This document shows, one piece after another, positions 34,997 to 42,970 of a stretch of 64,000 nucleotides of DNA. The notes under the pieces are model-generated. The model was given only the letters and a program-made list of their open reading frames with translations. It did no database searches and had not been told where the DNA came from. The stretch comes from an uncultured Blautia sp. (GTDB lineage: Bacteria; Bacillota; Clostridia; Lachnospirales; Lachnospiraceae): assembly GCA_900549015.1 (NCBI GenBank), contig URMH01000006.1, positions 1-64,000 on the forward strand. The letters run 5' to 3'. The translations under genes were made by a program, and so were the position numbers. Every line of letters starts with the position of its first letter. The first letter of the stretch is position 1.

Positions 34997-35022
34997 AAAA
35001 AAACAGTGACTGAAATCACCGT
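34997..35022 (-). terminator. Terminator between feoA and feoB
   Basis: ACGGTGA pairs with TCACTGT (one G-U) and is followed by seven T on the minus strand. It could make feoA more abundant than feoB or act as an attenuator. Confidence 0.65.
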
Positions 35023-35033
35023 TTTTTTTCTTA

Positions 35034-35252
35034 TTATATTGAAATAGCTCTCGCTAAATCATTATCAATATTATATCTTCCGTCTTTAATGGATACCACG
35101 CATCCACCCTTGCGATGTGCAATTACAGTGATTGGTTCTCCACTATAACAGCCCAGCGAAAACAGGAATGCATTCAACTCTTCGTCATCTGTCAAAATGT
35201 CCTTTACGATATATTCTACGCCTTCTTTAGCCTCTGATAAATCCATAAGCAT
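35034..35252 (-). CDS. feoA: Ferrous iron transport protein A
   Basis: FeoA is a small SH3-like cytoplasmic partner of FeoB. I choose the start at 35252 (MLMDLSEAKEGVEYIVKD, 72 residues) because GGAGTG lies six to seven bases upstream; a longer frame from 35282 has no binding site. The chain shows the family's GCYSGEPITVIAHRKGGCVV strand pattern. The promoter upstream overlaps an iron-box palindrome, and a divergent DtxR-type gene starts on the other side. Confidence 0.9.
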   Translation of the reverse strand: MLMDLSEAKEGVEYIVKDILTDDEELNAFLFSLGCYSGEPITVIAHRKGGCVVSIKDGRYNIDNDLARAISI

Positions 35253-35318
35253 ATAACACACTCCATTCTTCTGGTCGGCCAATCTTGCGGCGTCTCAGTT
35301 ATTATTGATTTACTATGG

Positions 35319-35349
35319 TTAGTTTATTCTAATTTCTTTATTTTGTCAA
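35319..35349 (-). promoter_or_regulatory. feoA promoter with overlapping TTAG-N6-CTAA operator
   Basis: On the minus strand TTGACA (35344-35349) and TAAACT (35321-35326) are spaced by 17 bp. The palindrome TTAG-TTTATT-CTAA (35319-35332) covers the -10 box, the classic place for a repressor to block RNA polymerase. The repressor gene lies just across the divergent gap. Confidence 0.65.
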
Positions 35350-35435
35350 TAGTTTTATTGATTTTTTTTATTTTCTTTGTTTCTTGCAATTTTATATTTG
35401 AAATGATAACATATTACCAGATAGGAGGTACCATC

Positions 35436-35840
35436 ATGGGATATATCAGTCATCGTTCCGAAGAATCTGTAGAAGATTATCTGGAAACGATTTATATACT
35501 AAGCAAACGTCTTCCCGTTGTACGCTCGATTGACATTGCCACAGAATTAGGCTATTCAAAACCAAGCGTCAGCGTTGCCATGAAAAATTTAAAAAGCAAA
35601 GATTTTGTTACGGTTTCAAATGAAGGTTATATTTTTTTCACACCAAAAGGGGAAGCGCTCGCTTCTGAAATTTTCGAACGCCACACTGTACTTTCAGATT
35701 GGCTGATCAGTCTTGGAGTCGATCCTCAGACAGCTTCCGAAGAAGCCTGCAAAATCGAACATGATATTAGTGCAGATACTTTTCGAGTATTAAAAAAATA
35801 CATTTCAGAAACAAAATTATCCTGCACACAGGAAAAATAA
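35436..35840 (+). CDS. DtxR-family iron-dependent repressor
   Basis: A 134-residue metalloregulator: winged helix-turn-helix (SVEDYLETIYILSKR, then IDIATELGYSKPSVSVAMKN) and a metal-binding dimerisation domain with ERHTVLSDWLISLGVDPQ and EACKIEHDIS holding Glu, His and Cys ligands. It lacks the SH3 domain of long DtxR, like MntR-size proteins. The start at 35436 follows AGGAGGT. Divergent from feoA and flanked by three TTAG-N6-CTAA sites, it is most likely the local iron repressor; manganese cannot be excluded. Confidence 0.92.
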   Translation: MGYISHRSEESVEDYLETIYILSKRLPVVRSIDIATELGYSKPSVSVAMKNLKSKDFVTVSNEGYIFFTPKGEALASEIFERHTVLSDWLISLGVDPQTASEEACKIEHDISADTFRVLKKYISETKLSCTQEK

Positions 35841-35852
35841 AACATTTATTTT

Positions 35853-35886
35853 GGCCGGCTTGAATCTGCAAAGCCGGCCTCTTTCA
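35853..35886 (+). terminator. Terminator after the DtxR-type gene
   Basis: GGCCGGCTT (35853-35861) pairs with AAGCCGGCC (35871-35879), followed by a T-rich run. Confidence 0.8.
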
Positions 35887-35984
35887 TTTCCCTATGCCGT
35901 AGGAATCGTCTTAACGCCAAAGATAAAATATACCAAACAAAGTTTTTTTCATTTACAACCTCCATCTATTTCTCATCTATCAGC

Positions 35985-36053
35985 TCATTCTTCCCCAACG
36001 ATGTATTTTTTACTTTCCCTGACCGTACCGATCAATCTCCTGTTAATCATCAT
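35985..36053 (-). pseudogene. Truncated ABC-transporter N-terminus behind an iron box
   Basis: On the minus strand a frame starts at 36053 behind AGGTAAAG and reads MMINRRLIGTVRESKKYIVG, then EE and stop. This looks like the first residues of a clostridial ABC transporter with fused permease and ATPase (MINKRLIG..ESKKYIAGN type). After the stop a short ORF (MKKTLFGIFYLWR) follows GGAGG, and nothing else recognisable remains before 35890. With the palindrome at 36093 just upstream, this is probably the stump of a deleted iron-regulated transporter. The rest of the 35887-36268 stretch holds no gene I can support. Confidence 0.45.
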
Positions 36054-36092
36054 ACGCTTTACCTGCTCAATATTAGTTTTAATTAATTTTAA

Positions 36093-36106
36093 TTAGTTGT
36101 AGCTAA
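36093..36106. promoter_or_regulatory. Third TTAG-N6-CTAA palindrome
   Basis: TTAG-TTGTAG-CTAA (36093-36106), about 40 bp upstream of the truncated transporter start on the minus strand. A hairpin CACCTC-TTTT-GAGGTG with a T-rich minus-strand exit lies at 36125-36141 next to it. Confidence 0.5.
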
Positions 36107-36220
36107 TCATAAACAAAAGAAAAACACCTCTTTTGAGGTGATTAGTATTGTATAACTCGCAAAAAGAATACCAGATAACATTATTTTTGTCAACAAAAAA
36201 TACTTCTTAAGGAAAAATAC

Positions 36221-36245
36221 AAAAAACAGAACCGCCACATTTCTG
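36221..36245 (-). terminator. Terminator after cdd
   Basis: CAGAA and TTCTG arms around a 9-nt loop, followed by six T on the minus strand (36221-36226), 24 bp after the cdd stop. Confidence 0.6.
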
Positions 36246-36268
36246 CAGCAGTCCTGTCTGTCTTTTAT

Positions 36269-36685
36269 TTATTTTTTCAGATTTTCTGACGTAAAACTCA
36301 ATGGAAGAAGCTGCTCCAATTTATAAACTCTGTAATCATTTCCCGAACGCGGAAGAATAATCTCAAAATTCTGCGTGTCGCAGAATTCTGCCATTACCTG
36401 ACGACAAATGCCGCAGGGAGCACAATATTCAAACTCCTCTGCCGATTCCGGTTTGCCGACAATGGCAATCGATTTAAATTCCCGTTTTCCCTCGGAAACT
36501 GCCTTGAAAAACGCAGTTCGCTCCGCGCAGTTTGTTGCTCCGTATGCTGCGTTTTCAATATTACACCCCTCAAAAATCTCTCCGTCCATACAGAGAAGAG
36601 CAGCCCCAACCTGAAAATGGGAATAAGGAGCATACGCTTTTTTCTGGGCTTCAAATGCCCTGCGTATTAATTCCTGCCGTTCCAT
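36269..36685 (-). CDS. cdd: Cytidine deaminase
   Basis: A 138-residue homotetrameric-type zinc enzyme that turns cytidine and deoxycytidine into uridine and deoxyuridine. The zinc site and catalytic glutamate are clear: GCNIENAAYGATNCAERTA and the later CAPCGICRQVMAEF. It lies 23 bp after deoB on the same strand, making a deoB-cdd nucleoside salvage operon, and ends at a terminator. Confidence 0.95.
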   Translation of the reverse strand: MERQELIRRAFEAQKKAYAPYSHFQVGAALLCMDGEIFEGCNIENAAYGATNCAERTAFFKAVSEGKREFKSIAIVGKPESAEEFEYCAPCGICRQVMAEFCDTQNFEIILPRSGNDYRVYKLEQLLPLSFTSENLKK

Positions 36686-36708
36686 CTACACACCTCCTGC
36701 TGTGTCTG

Positions 36709-37881
36709 TTATTTTTTTACTTCGCCCCAGAAACTTGTTCCCTCTGTTCCGCCCTGAATTCCAAACATATCAAGAACAGTAGCTGCCATATCGGAAAACG
36801 TATTTCTTGTTCCAAGATTTACGCCCTCTTTTACTGCTTTTCCGTACATCAGCATAGGCACACATTCTCTGCTGTGGTCTGTTCCCTTAAATCCCGGGTC
36901 GCAGCCATGATCTGCCGTGATCATGAGAACATCGTCATCTCTCATGTTGTTCAGAAACTCTCCAAGCTGTTCGTCGAAAACAGTCGCTGCATTTGCATAT
37001 CCGTCTATGTCGTTTCTGTGTCCGTAAAGCATATCAAAATCAACAAGATTTACGAAGCAAAGACCATTGAAATCTTCCTTCTGAATTTCCAGTGTTTTAT
37101 CCATACCATCTACATTATTTTTGATAGACACTGTAGTCTGTACGTTTTTTCCTGCGAAAATATCGAAAATTTTTCCTACTCCCTTTGTGTCGTATCCCTT
37201 TTCTGTCAGAACGTCCATCATAGTCACAGCCGGAGGAACAAGCGAGAAATCATGTCTGTGCGGAGTACGTGTATAATTTCCGCTCTCTCCTACAAACGGT
37301 CTTGCGATCACTCTTCCCACACTGTGTTCTCCTGTGAGGATTTCTCTTGCGATACGGCAGTATTCATATAAATCTTCAAGGGGAACCACGTCCTCATGAG
37401 CCGCAATCTGGAATACGCTGTCTGCTGAAGTATATACGATCAGCTTTCCTGTTTTTACATGCTCATCCCCGTAATCCTTAATAACCTCTGTTCCTGAATA
37501 CGGTTTATTGCAAAGTACCTCGCGTCCTGTGCGGCGCGTAAACTCATCAAGCACCTCTTTTGGAAAACCATCCGGATAAACAGGAAGAGGGCGGCGTGAA
37601 ATAATTCCCGCAATCTCCCAGTGACCGATTGTGGTATCTTTTCCCTTTGACGCTTCTGTAAATCTTCCGAATGCTCCGGAAGGTTCTTTTTCTTTTGGCT
37701 GTGCTTCCACTCCGTCAATATTAAAAAGACCGAGTTTGCACATATTTGGTGTATGGTATTTCTCTGACTTTACAATCGTTGCCAGAGTATTGCTTCCTTC
37801 ATCTCCAAAGTCTGCTGCGTCCGGCGCATTGCCGATTCCGTAACTGTCAAGAACAATTAAAAACACTCTTTTTATGTCCAT
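36709..37881 (-). CDS. deoB: Phosphopentomutase
   Basis: DeoB (390 residues) converts ribose- or deoxyribose-1-phosphate to the 5-phosphate in nucleoside breakdown. It is an alkaline-phosphatase-superfamily enzyme; metal and nucleophile sites are visible in LIVLDSYGIGNAPDA, GKDTTIGHWE with the phosphorylated Thr, VDFDMLYGHRND, and TADHGCDP. A good promoter lies about 30 bp upstream. It is co-transcribed with cdd. Confidence 0.96.
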   Translation of the reverse strand: MDIKRVFLIVLDSYGIGNAPDAADFGDEGSNTLATIVKSEKYHTPNMCKLGLFNIDGVEAQPKEKEPSGAFGRFTEASKGKDTTIGHWEIAGIISRRPLPVYPDGFPKEVLDEFTRRTGREVLCNKPYSGTEVIKDYGDEHVKTGKLIVYTSADSVFQIAAHEDVVPLEDLYEYCRIAREILTGEHSVGRVIARPFVGESGNYTRTPHRHDFSLVPPAVTMMDVLTEKGYDTKGVGKIFDIFAGKNVQTTVSIKNNVDGMDKTLEIQKEDFNGLCFVNLVDFDMLYGHRNDIDGYANAATVFDEQLGEFLNNMRDDDVLMITADHGCDPGFKGTDHSRECVPMLMYGKAVKEGVNLGTRNTFSDMAATVLDMFGIQGGTEGTSFWGEVKK

Positions 37882-37909
37882 GATTTTAAACCTCCTTTTT
37901 TATATTGCT

Positions 37910-37938
37910 ATTTTACACAAAACCTGTATGATTGTAAA
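37910..37938 (-). promoter_or_regulatory. deoB-cdd promoter
   Basis: TTTACA (37933-37938) and TAAAAT (37910-37915) on the minus strand, 17 bp apart. Confidence 0.6.
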
Positions 37939-37960
37939 GAAAGACCATGTATATCGTTTA

Positions 37961-38000
37961 CCAAAAAATCCCCGGAATGTTTTTTATCCCGGGGATTTTC
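37961..38000. terminator. Terminator downstream of the spore protein gene
   Basis: AATCCCCGG (37967-37975) pairs with CCGGGGATT (37989-37997), with T runs on both strands. On the minus strand it ends the PadR-to-spore-protein transcript just before the deoB promoter. Confidence 0.85.
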
Positions 38001-38002
38001 TT

Positions 38003-38200
38003 TTACACATTTTCTGTTTTCTTTTTTCTTCGTGTCATCAGTCCGCCAATTCGTCCTGTTTCTTTTGCAGAAAGACTTTTCCAGCCGCTTTCCAAAACCT
38101 TATCAAGAAGCCCCAGCTCCTCTGCAATTTCGTATTTCATGTTCTCTTCTCCGGAAAGCTTACCCTCCAGATATTCTTTAATTTCTTTGTCGCGGTTCAT
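38003..38200 (-). CDS. Alpha/beta-type small acid-soluble spore protein
   Basis: A 65-residue DNA-coating spore protein. The family core is clear: MKYEIAEELGL, which contains the GPR protease site after the glutamate, and GWKSLSAKETGRIGGLMTRR. These proteins shield forespore DNA from UV and heat and supply amino acids on germination. The start at 38200 (MNRDKEIKEYLEGK) has a very strong AGGAGGAG site. A sigma-G-like promoter lies 25-53 bp upstream, so it is probably expressed in the forespore independently of the envelope operon before it. Confidence 0.88.
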   Translation of the reverse strand: MNRDKEIKEYLEGKLSGEENMKYEIAEELGLLDKVLESGWKSLSAKETGRIGGLMTRRKKKTENV

Positions 38201-38224
38201 CTGTCCACTCCTCCTTTTCTTCTG

Positions 38225-38253
38225 GAGTATGGACAGAAATTCAGGATTTATAC
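38225..38253 (-). promoter_or_regulatory. Sigma-G-like promoter of the spore protein gene
   Basis: GTATA (38249-38253) and CATACTC (38225-38231) on the minus strand, 17 bp apart, close to the sigma-G consensus. The -35 element lies within the last codons of the PspC gene. Confidence 0.6.
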
Positions 38254-38439
38254 ATATGATTTTGGCATAATAATGGCACAGAGGAAGTATGCAAGAATTC
38301 CAGCGCCCCAGAAGCAGCTTAAAATCACCCATATAATCCGAATCAGTGTAGGATCAATATTGAAGTATTCTGCAATTCCTCCGCATACGCCGCAGATCAT
38401 ACAATTTACATCTGATTTATATAAGCGTTTGTTTTCCAT
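38248..38439 (-). CDS. PspC-domain membrane protein
   Basis: A 63-residue PspC-domain protein: KRLYKSDVNCMICGVCGGIA is the conserved cytoplasmic part and IIWVILSCFWGAGILAYFLCAIIMP the membrane part. PspC-type proteins take part in envelope stress responses. It is last of a four-gene operon with PadR, DUF1700 and DUF4097 proteins, a set that recurs in Firmicutes and probably senses membrane damage. Only 2 bp separate it from the DUF4097 gene. Confidence 0.9.
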   Translation of the reverse strand: MENKRLYKSDVNCMICGVCGGIAEYFNIDPTLIRIIWVILSCFWGAGILAYFLCAIIMPKSYV

Positions 38440-38441
38440 AA

Positions 38442-39380
38442 TTATTCCTCCTCGAAATCAATGTTGATGCTTCCCATTCCACATTCAAACTCTGCTGTAT
38501 GAGCAGCTCCTTTATTTCCAAAGCTGTGATTGCCTGCTATGCCTCCAAGCTCCTCGCCTCCGATTACGATACTGCTCAGTCCGCCCTCAGTCTTTATAAA
38601 GTAATCCTCTTCTTTTCCTGAGAAAGTGGCGTCCAGACTTCCCATTCCGCATTCTCCGTCAATTTCCCATGCCTCTATCACATCAAGATTCAATACGCCG
38701 ACTCCGACTTCCAGACTGATTTCTGCCGCATTGATCCGGTCATATGAATTTCCCTCACCGGCGCCCACCGTAAAGCTGAATTCATCTGTTATGACAGCGT
38801 CCATAAGCTCTGCCACTCCTGCTCCGATTTCAATATCCACCTCGCGGAAGCTTGTATTTTCCGGATAATAGAAAGTAACTGTTCTTGGCTCTTCGTGTTT
38901 TTCTCCCACCTTTTTGCTTACGATTTTTACTTCCTGCCCCTGCTGTAAAACAGATACCTCTTCTCTCTCGTCTCCTTCGATTTCCACACCGAAGCTGTTC
39001 TTATCCCAGCTTTCCATTACAAAACTGTCCCATGTAAGCTCTACATCAAGCTTTGTCACATCATTTAAAGTATAGGAACGCACACCGTCCTCTGTTGTTC
39101 CCTGTACTGCACCAGCCGGCTTCGTTGCCGCCCTGTCATGACGCTCCTCATAATCGTCATCATAATCATCGTCGTAGCGGTCGTCATCGTAACGGTCGTC
39201 CAGATCGTTATCGTAATAATCTGTATCTGTAAGTTCTGCATTTACTCTGTCGCGTAAATCCCTGAGGATCTCCACACTGTCCACGGTCGCTCCCATTGCT
39301 ACCCCGCTTGCAGAAAGACCGATTCCCAACACACCGAAAACACCTGCTGTAATCAACATTCCTTTTGTAAATTTTTTCAT
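38442..39380 (-). CDS. DUF4097-type beta-repeat protein, secreted or membrane anchored
   Basis: A 312-residue protein with an N-terminal signal or anchor (GMLITAGVFGVLGIGLSASG), an Asp/Tyr-rich low-complexity linker (about 57-85, runs of DDRYDDDYDD) and a C-terminal DUF4097-like beta-solenoid of repeated G-V/A-G strands. Related domains occur in LiaX-type envelope stress sensors. The acidic linker could bind calcium. Its start overlaps the DUF1700 stop by four bases. Function not established. Confidence 0.8.
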   Translation of the reverse strand: MKKFTKGMLITAGVFGVLGIGLSASGVAMGATVDSVEILRDLRDRVNAELTDTDYYDNDLDDRYDDDRYDDDYDDDYEERHDRAATKPAGAVQGTTEDGVRSYTLNDVTKLDVELTWDSFVMESWDKNSFGVEIEGDEREEVSVLQQGQEVKIVSKKVGEKHEEPRTVTFYYPENTSFREVDIEIGAGVAELMDAVITDEFSFTVGAGEGNSYDRINAAEISLEVGVGVLNLDVIEAWEIDGECGMGSLDATFSGKEEDYFIKTEGGLSSIVIGGEELGGIAGNHSFGNKGAAHTAEFECGMGSINIDFEEE

Positions 39381-40102
39381 ATTTCCACACCATCCTTTCT
39401 TTTTTCTTCTTTATTAATGAGGTTATGAAATCCATCTGTTACTTTTCTTAAAATCCACGGAAGCGCTGTTCCAGCACTCCATACAAGAATCAGAACACTG
39501 AGGATTCCGCCTGCCGCAAAAAAGCAGCCGATTCCAAGAGTTAAAACGCCGGCTCCCGGATAAACGAAGCAAAGGCTGATTCCTGCTGCCACACACGCCG
39601 CAGCTCCTGCAAAAAATCCCAGCACACATGCTCCCACTGCAAAAGCTGCGAGAAATGGAATCAGAGCGATAGCTATAACAACTCCAAGGATTCCTCCTGT
39701 CGCTCCTACAAGAAAAGGCGATAAAATAATAAGTCCCAGAATAATAAGACCGATCGCCACAGGATTTCTCTTCTTTCTTCCTGAATGATACCCGCGTTCC
39801 GCACGGCTTTCTCTTCTTCCTGCCGTATATTTTCCCGGCATCTGTCCCGCTTCTTTTGTTCTTGTGTCTGTGTATCCCTGCTCTGTATATTCTCCGCAAT
39901 CCCCGGAGCCTGCATTTAAGTCCGCCTTAATGATCGCCGCTACCTTTCCCGGACTTCCAAGCTCCCGGATCACCTCCGCTTCTCTTTCCGCGCCTGCGTC
40001 TTCAAAATAATTTTCGTAATATTCCAGGGCTTCCTCTCGTTCTGCTTCTGATATGTCAGAAAGAAGATGGGACAACTCTCTCATAAACTGCATTCTGTTC
40101 AT
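39377..40102 (-). CDS. DUF1700-family membrane protein
   Basis: A 241-residue protein. The N-terminal soluble DUF1700 domain (MNRMQFMRELSHLLSDISEA, then EALEYYENYFEDAG and ELGSPGKVAAIIK) is followed by a Gly/Ala-rich multi-helix membrane region. DUF1700 proteins are usually encoded after a PadR regulator and are probably its partners or targets. The start at 40102 overlaps the PadR stop as ATGA and has GGGAGGAATAGG upstream. Confidence 0.88.
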   Translation of the reverse strand: MNRMQFMRELSHLLSDISEAEREEALEYYENYFEDAGAEREAEVIRELGSPGKVAAIIKADLNAGSGDCGEYTEQGYTDTRTKEAGQMPGKYTAGRRESRAERGYHSGRKKRNPVAIGLIILGLIILSPFLVGATGGILGVVIAIALIPFLAAFAVGACVLGFFAGAAACVAAGISLCFVYPGAGVLTLGIGCFFAAGGILSVLILVWSAGTALPWILRKVTDGFHNLINKEEKRKDGVEI

Positions 40103-40422
40103 ATTCCTATTCCTCCCTCGAGCATTTTGGAAATCTTTGATGAGTAGTTTTTCCATTCTACTTTATATAAATTCAACTGTGCACTTCCCTTTTCTGTAAG
40201 CTTATAGTATCTTCTGTTTCTTCCCTCATATGCCATATCATATACTTCCAGACAGTCGTCCTTCTGAAGTCTTCTCAAAACAGGATAAAGGGTAGATTCT
40301 GATACTTCCAGAACGCCTCTTACATCCTGCGTAATCTTATATCCGTACGTCCCTTCTTTCTCTTTCGATACAACTGCCAGAACAATCGCGTCAAGAAGAG
40401 CCGCGCCTGTATTAAATACCAT
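40099..40422 (-). CDS. PadR-family transcriptional regulator
   Basis: A 107-residue winged-helix repressor of the PadR family: LDAIVLAVVSKEKEGTYGYK, then ESTLYPVLRRLQKDDCLEVY and RRYYKLTEKG. It heads the PadR-DUF1700-DUF4097-PspC operon and probably represses it, in the style of LiaR-independent envelope sensors such as LadR or LmrR relatives. The upstream region has long inverted repeats suited to its binding. Confidence 0.93.
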   Translation of the reverse strand: MVFNTGAALLDAIVLAVVSKEKEGTYGYKITQDVRGVLEVSESTLYPVLRRLQKDDCLEVYDMAYEGRNRRYYKLTEKGSAQLNLYKVEWKNYSSKISKMLEGGIGI

Positions 40423-40446
40423 CGTCTCACTTCCTTTTTATTTTAT

Positions 40447-40514
40447 AATATTATATGACTCATCAATATTGTTTTGTTGATAATACTATACATCATATAA
40501 TATAGTTTTGTCAA
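40447..40514 (-). promoter_or_regulatory. PadR operon promoter with inverted repeats
   Basis: TTGACA (40509-40514) and TATAGT (40485-40490) on the minus strand with 18 bp spacing. The arms ATATTATATGA (near 40447) and TCATATAATAT (near 40493), and an inner ATCAA/TTGAT pair, form inverted repeats over and downstream of the promoter. They are likely PadR autoregulatory sites, though the assignment is inference. Confidence 0.5.
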
Positions 40515-40536
40515 TAGTATTTTCAGAAATTGTACC

Positions 40537-40591
40537 AAAAAAGGCAGGAAACTTATTCCATAAAAATTTCATAAGTTTCTCTGCCTTTTTT
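40537..40591. terminator. Long hairpin terminator between GH31 and PadR genes
   Basis: AAAAAGGCAG-AAACTTAT pairs with ATAAGTTT-CTGCCTTTTT around a 14-nt loop. It ends one base before the GH31 stop codon and faces both ways. Confidence 0.75.
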
Positions 40592-42970
40592 CTATTCTTT
40601 TGCAGTTAATATTTCCGCGATTGCTCCTATCAGTTCCCGTTCCATTTTCATAGAACAAAGCTGAGTTAATTTAGCCGCCTTACTTATATTTTTCTGAATC
40701 ACAGAATACACCTCTTCTTTTACGGAAAAAGGAATTTCTCCCTGATTCAGAAGCTCAAATATCCGTTTGTTTTCTTCGTTTTTGCGAAGCTTCGGAACAG
40801 ACAGCGTAATCTGTATTTTTTCTGTGACGGAAATCTCCGGCAAACGTACTGTAAGACAGCCGTCTTCTTCTCTGTAAGTTTTAACGGCTCCGTCTATGTC
40901 CGTCGTTATTTCACAGTCCTCCACTCCGAAAAATTTCACAGTATAGCTTCGCTTTTCCGGTATGAGCGCTCTGTTTCCTTCCGCTGGAAATACAGTAAAA
41001 CTTCCATTTTTCCAACAGAACTCCATTTTTGTTGCCACAGAATCGCCTGTCAGATACGCATTTGTTTCATTGTCATCTTCATACAGGACAAAGCTTCCAC
41101 CTGCTCCCGCATACACTCTGATACAAAGAGAATCCGGATTTTTTAAAAATTTCTCTCCCTGTATCTCCTCTGTGAAAGGCACAATCGCTCCTGCCTTTAC
41201 AAGAACCGGTATGGAATGAATATCTCTGTACATATCCAGTTCCTTTCCCCCTGAATAAATCATCCCTGTAAAGAAATCAATATACGTTCCCTCCGGAAGC
41301 CACACATGAACCTTTCCTCTGTTCAGTCCCGGCAGGTTTTCTTCTGTTATGGGAGCCACAAGAAAATCTCTTCCAAAAATATACTGATTTTTTACCTCAT
41401 ACGCTTTTCCCTCCATAGGATTTTCGTAATACATCGGCAAAATCAAAGGAAGATTTTCCGCCCATGCGCGATGATTCATTGTATAAAGATAAGGAATCAT
41501 TCTGTGACGAAGACGAAGGAATTTTCCCATAATCATAGAAATTTCCACAGGGTAATTCCAGGGCTCTTTTCCCATAAATTCACTTTTACTGCTGTGAATT
41601 CTGTTAATGGGAGAAAATACCCCAAACTGCAGCCAACGAAGAGCCAGTTCATTATTTTTACATCCACGCATATGTCCACCAATGTCGTGACTCCACCAGC
41701 CGTATCCGATATTCGACGCTGTGCTTGTAAAATACGGCTGAAAATCAAGGGAATCCCATGTCACATGCGTATCCCCCGAAAATCCCACCGGGTATCTGTG
41801 GGAACCCGGACAGGCATATCTTGAAAAAGTCATAGGACGTTTCCCGTCGCGGGCATTATCCAGATAATGGTAATGGTTCAGCATCCACAGCGGGTCCAGT
41901 CCCGGAATCTTTGTTGTATTTCCCTGCTGCCAGTCAATCCACCAGAAATCTACGCCCTTTTCCTCCTCCGGGTGAAGTACGCACTTAAAATACGCTTCCA
42001 GGAATTTTCTGCTGGCAATATCAAAATCAACAGGTTCTTCCTCATCTGTATCAATATTTCCCAATTCCTCCGCTATGGAAAGATAGCAGTCCTCATATGC
42101 GCGGATTCCACTTGCCGGGTGAAGATTCAGACTTACTTTCATTCCATGTTCATGCAGCCATGCAAGAAATCTCTCAGGTTCCGGGAAATATTTTTTATTC
42201 CATGTGTAGCCTGTCCAGGAGCTTCCGTATTTCGGGTCCACCTCATCTACAAGATGCCAGTCCATATCCACTACGCCTACGGAAAAAGGAATTTTCTCCT
42301 TCTCAAAACGGGTGATAAGAGCTTTGTAGCTTTCTTCTGTATAAGCGTAGTAACGGCTCCACCAGTTTCCCAGCGCGAATCTTGGAAGCATGGGCGTTTT
42401 TCCTGTAAGTCTGTAAAAATCCCCCAGAGCTTCCTTATAATCATTTCCATAGGCAAAGAGATAAATATCTGCTCCCTCTCCCTTCCTTGGCAAAACCCAG
42501 CCATTCTCATCTAAAATCAGAGTTTTGCTGTCATCTAAAACAGCACAGCCGCTTCTTGAGATAATCCCTTCTTCCAGTTCACAGGCGCCGTCCACATCAT
42601 CAAGGGTTCTTGCTGTTCCTCCCAGGTTATCTGTTTTTTCCCCGTAATACCATACAGCACCGTAAGGATTCTGTCCTCCGATGGCTCTGGCATTTAAACT
42701 GTTTTTTGAAAACTCTCCCCCTGTATATGTAACATGAAGTCTCTCTGTGAAAAGCTCAAAACCTTCTCCCTTTTGAACAAGTCGGTAATCTACTCTTTCA
42801 AACTGTCTGTTCCACACAACCTGAGTAGGACGGTCTTCAAAGCATCCGTCTTCCCTGTACTCCATGCGGATGAGGCATGGCGTGAGAAGAAGAAAGCGGT
42901 ATTTTTCTCCCTGTATGGTGTTTTCCCTCCTGCCCACAGGCTCCATCTGCCAAAGATTATTTTCAAACAT
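40592..42970 (-). CDS. Glycoside hydrolase family 31 alpha-glucosidase
   Basis: A 792-residue GH31 enzyme, probably an intracellular alpha-glucosidase or alpha-xylosidase since no signal peptide is seen. Domains in order: N-terminal beta-sandwich, catalytic barrel with VVDMDWHL, nucleophile Asp in FWWIDWQQG, and the acid/base region GFSGDTHVTWDSL, then SHDIGGHM, and C-terminal beta domains. A C-terminal helical tail of about 60 residues (RKNEENKRIFELLNQGEIPF) is unusual. It is monocistronic and divergent from the RsmF-like gene. Its sugar specificity cannot be read directly. Confidence 0.9.
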   Translation of the reverse strand: MFENNLWQMEPVGRRENTIQGEKYRFLLLTPCLIRMEYREDGCFEDRPTQVVWNRQFERVDYRLVQKGEGFELFTERLHVTYTGGEFSKNSLNARAIGGQNPYGAVWYYGEKTDNLGGTARTLDDVDGACELEEGIISRSGCAVLDDSKTLILDENGWVLPRKGEGADIYLFAYGNDYKEALGDFYRLTGKTPMLPRFALGNWWSRYYAYTEESYKALITRFEKEKIPFSVGVVDMDWHLVDEVDPKYGSSWTGYTWNKKYFPEPERFLAWLHEHGMKVSLNLHPASGIRAYEDCYLSIAEELGNIDTDEEEPVDFDIASRKFLEAYFKCVLHPEEEKGVDFWWIDWQQGNTTKIPGLDPLWMLNHYHYLDNARDGKRPMTFSRYACPGSHRYPVGFSGDTHVTWDSLDFQPYFTSTASNIGYGWWSHDIGGHMRGCKNNELALRWLQFGVFSPINRIHSSKSEFMGKEPWNYPVEISMIMGKFLRLRHRMIPYLYTMNHRAWAENLPLILPMYYENPMEGKAYEVKNQYIFGRDFLVAPITEENLPGLNRGKVHVWLPEGTYIDFFTGMIYSGGKELDMYRDIHSIPVLVKAGAIVPFTEEIQGEKFLKNPDSLCIRVYAGAGGSFVLYEDDNETNAYLTGDSVATKMEFCWKNGSFTVFPAEGNRALIPEKRSYTVKFFGVEDCEITTDIDGAVKTYREEDGCLTVRLPEISVTEKIQITLSVPKLRKNEENKRIFELLNQGEIPFSVKEEVYSVIQKNISKAAKLTQLCSMKMERELIGAIAEILTAKE

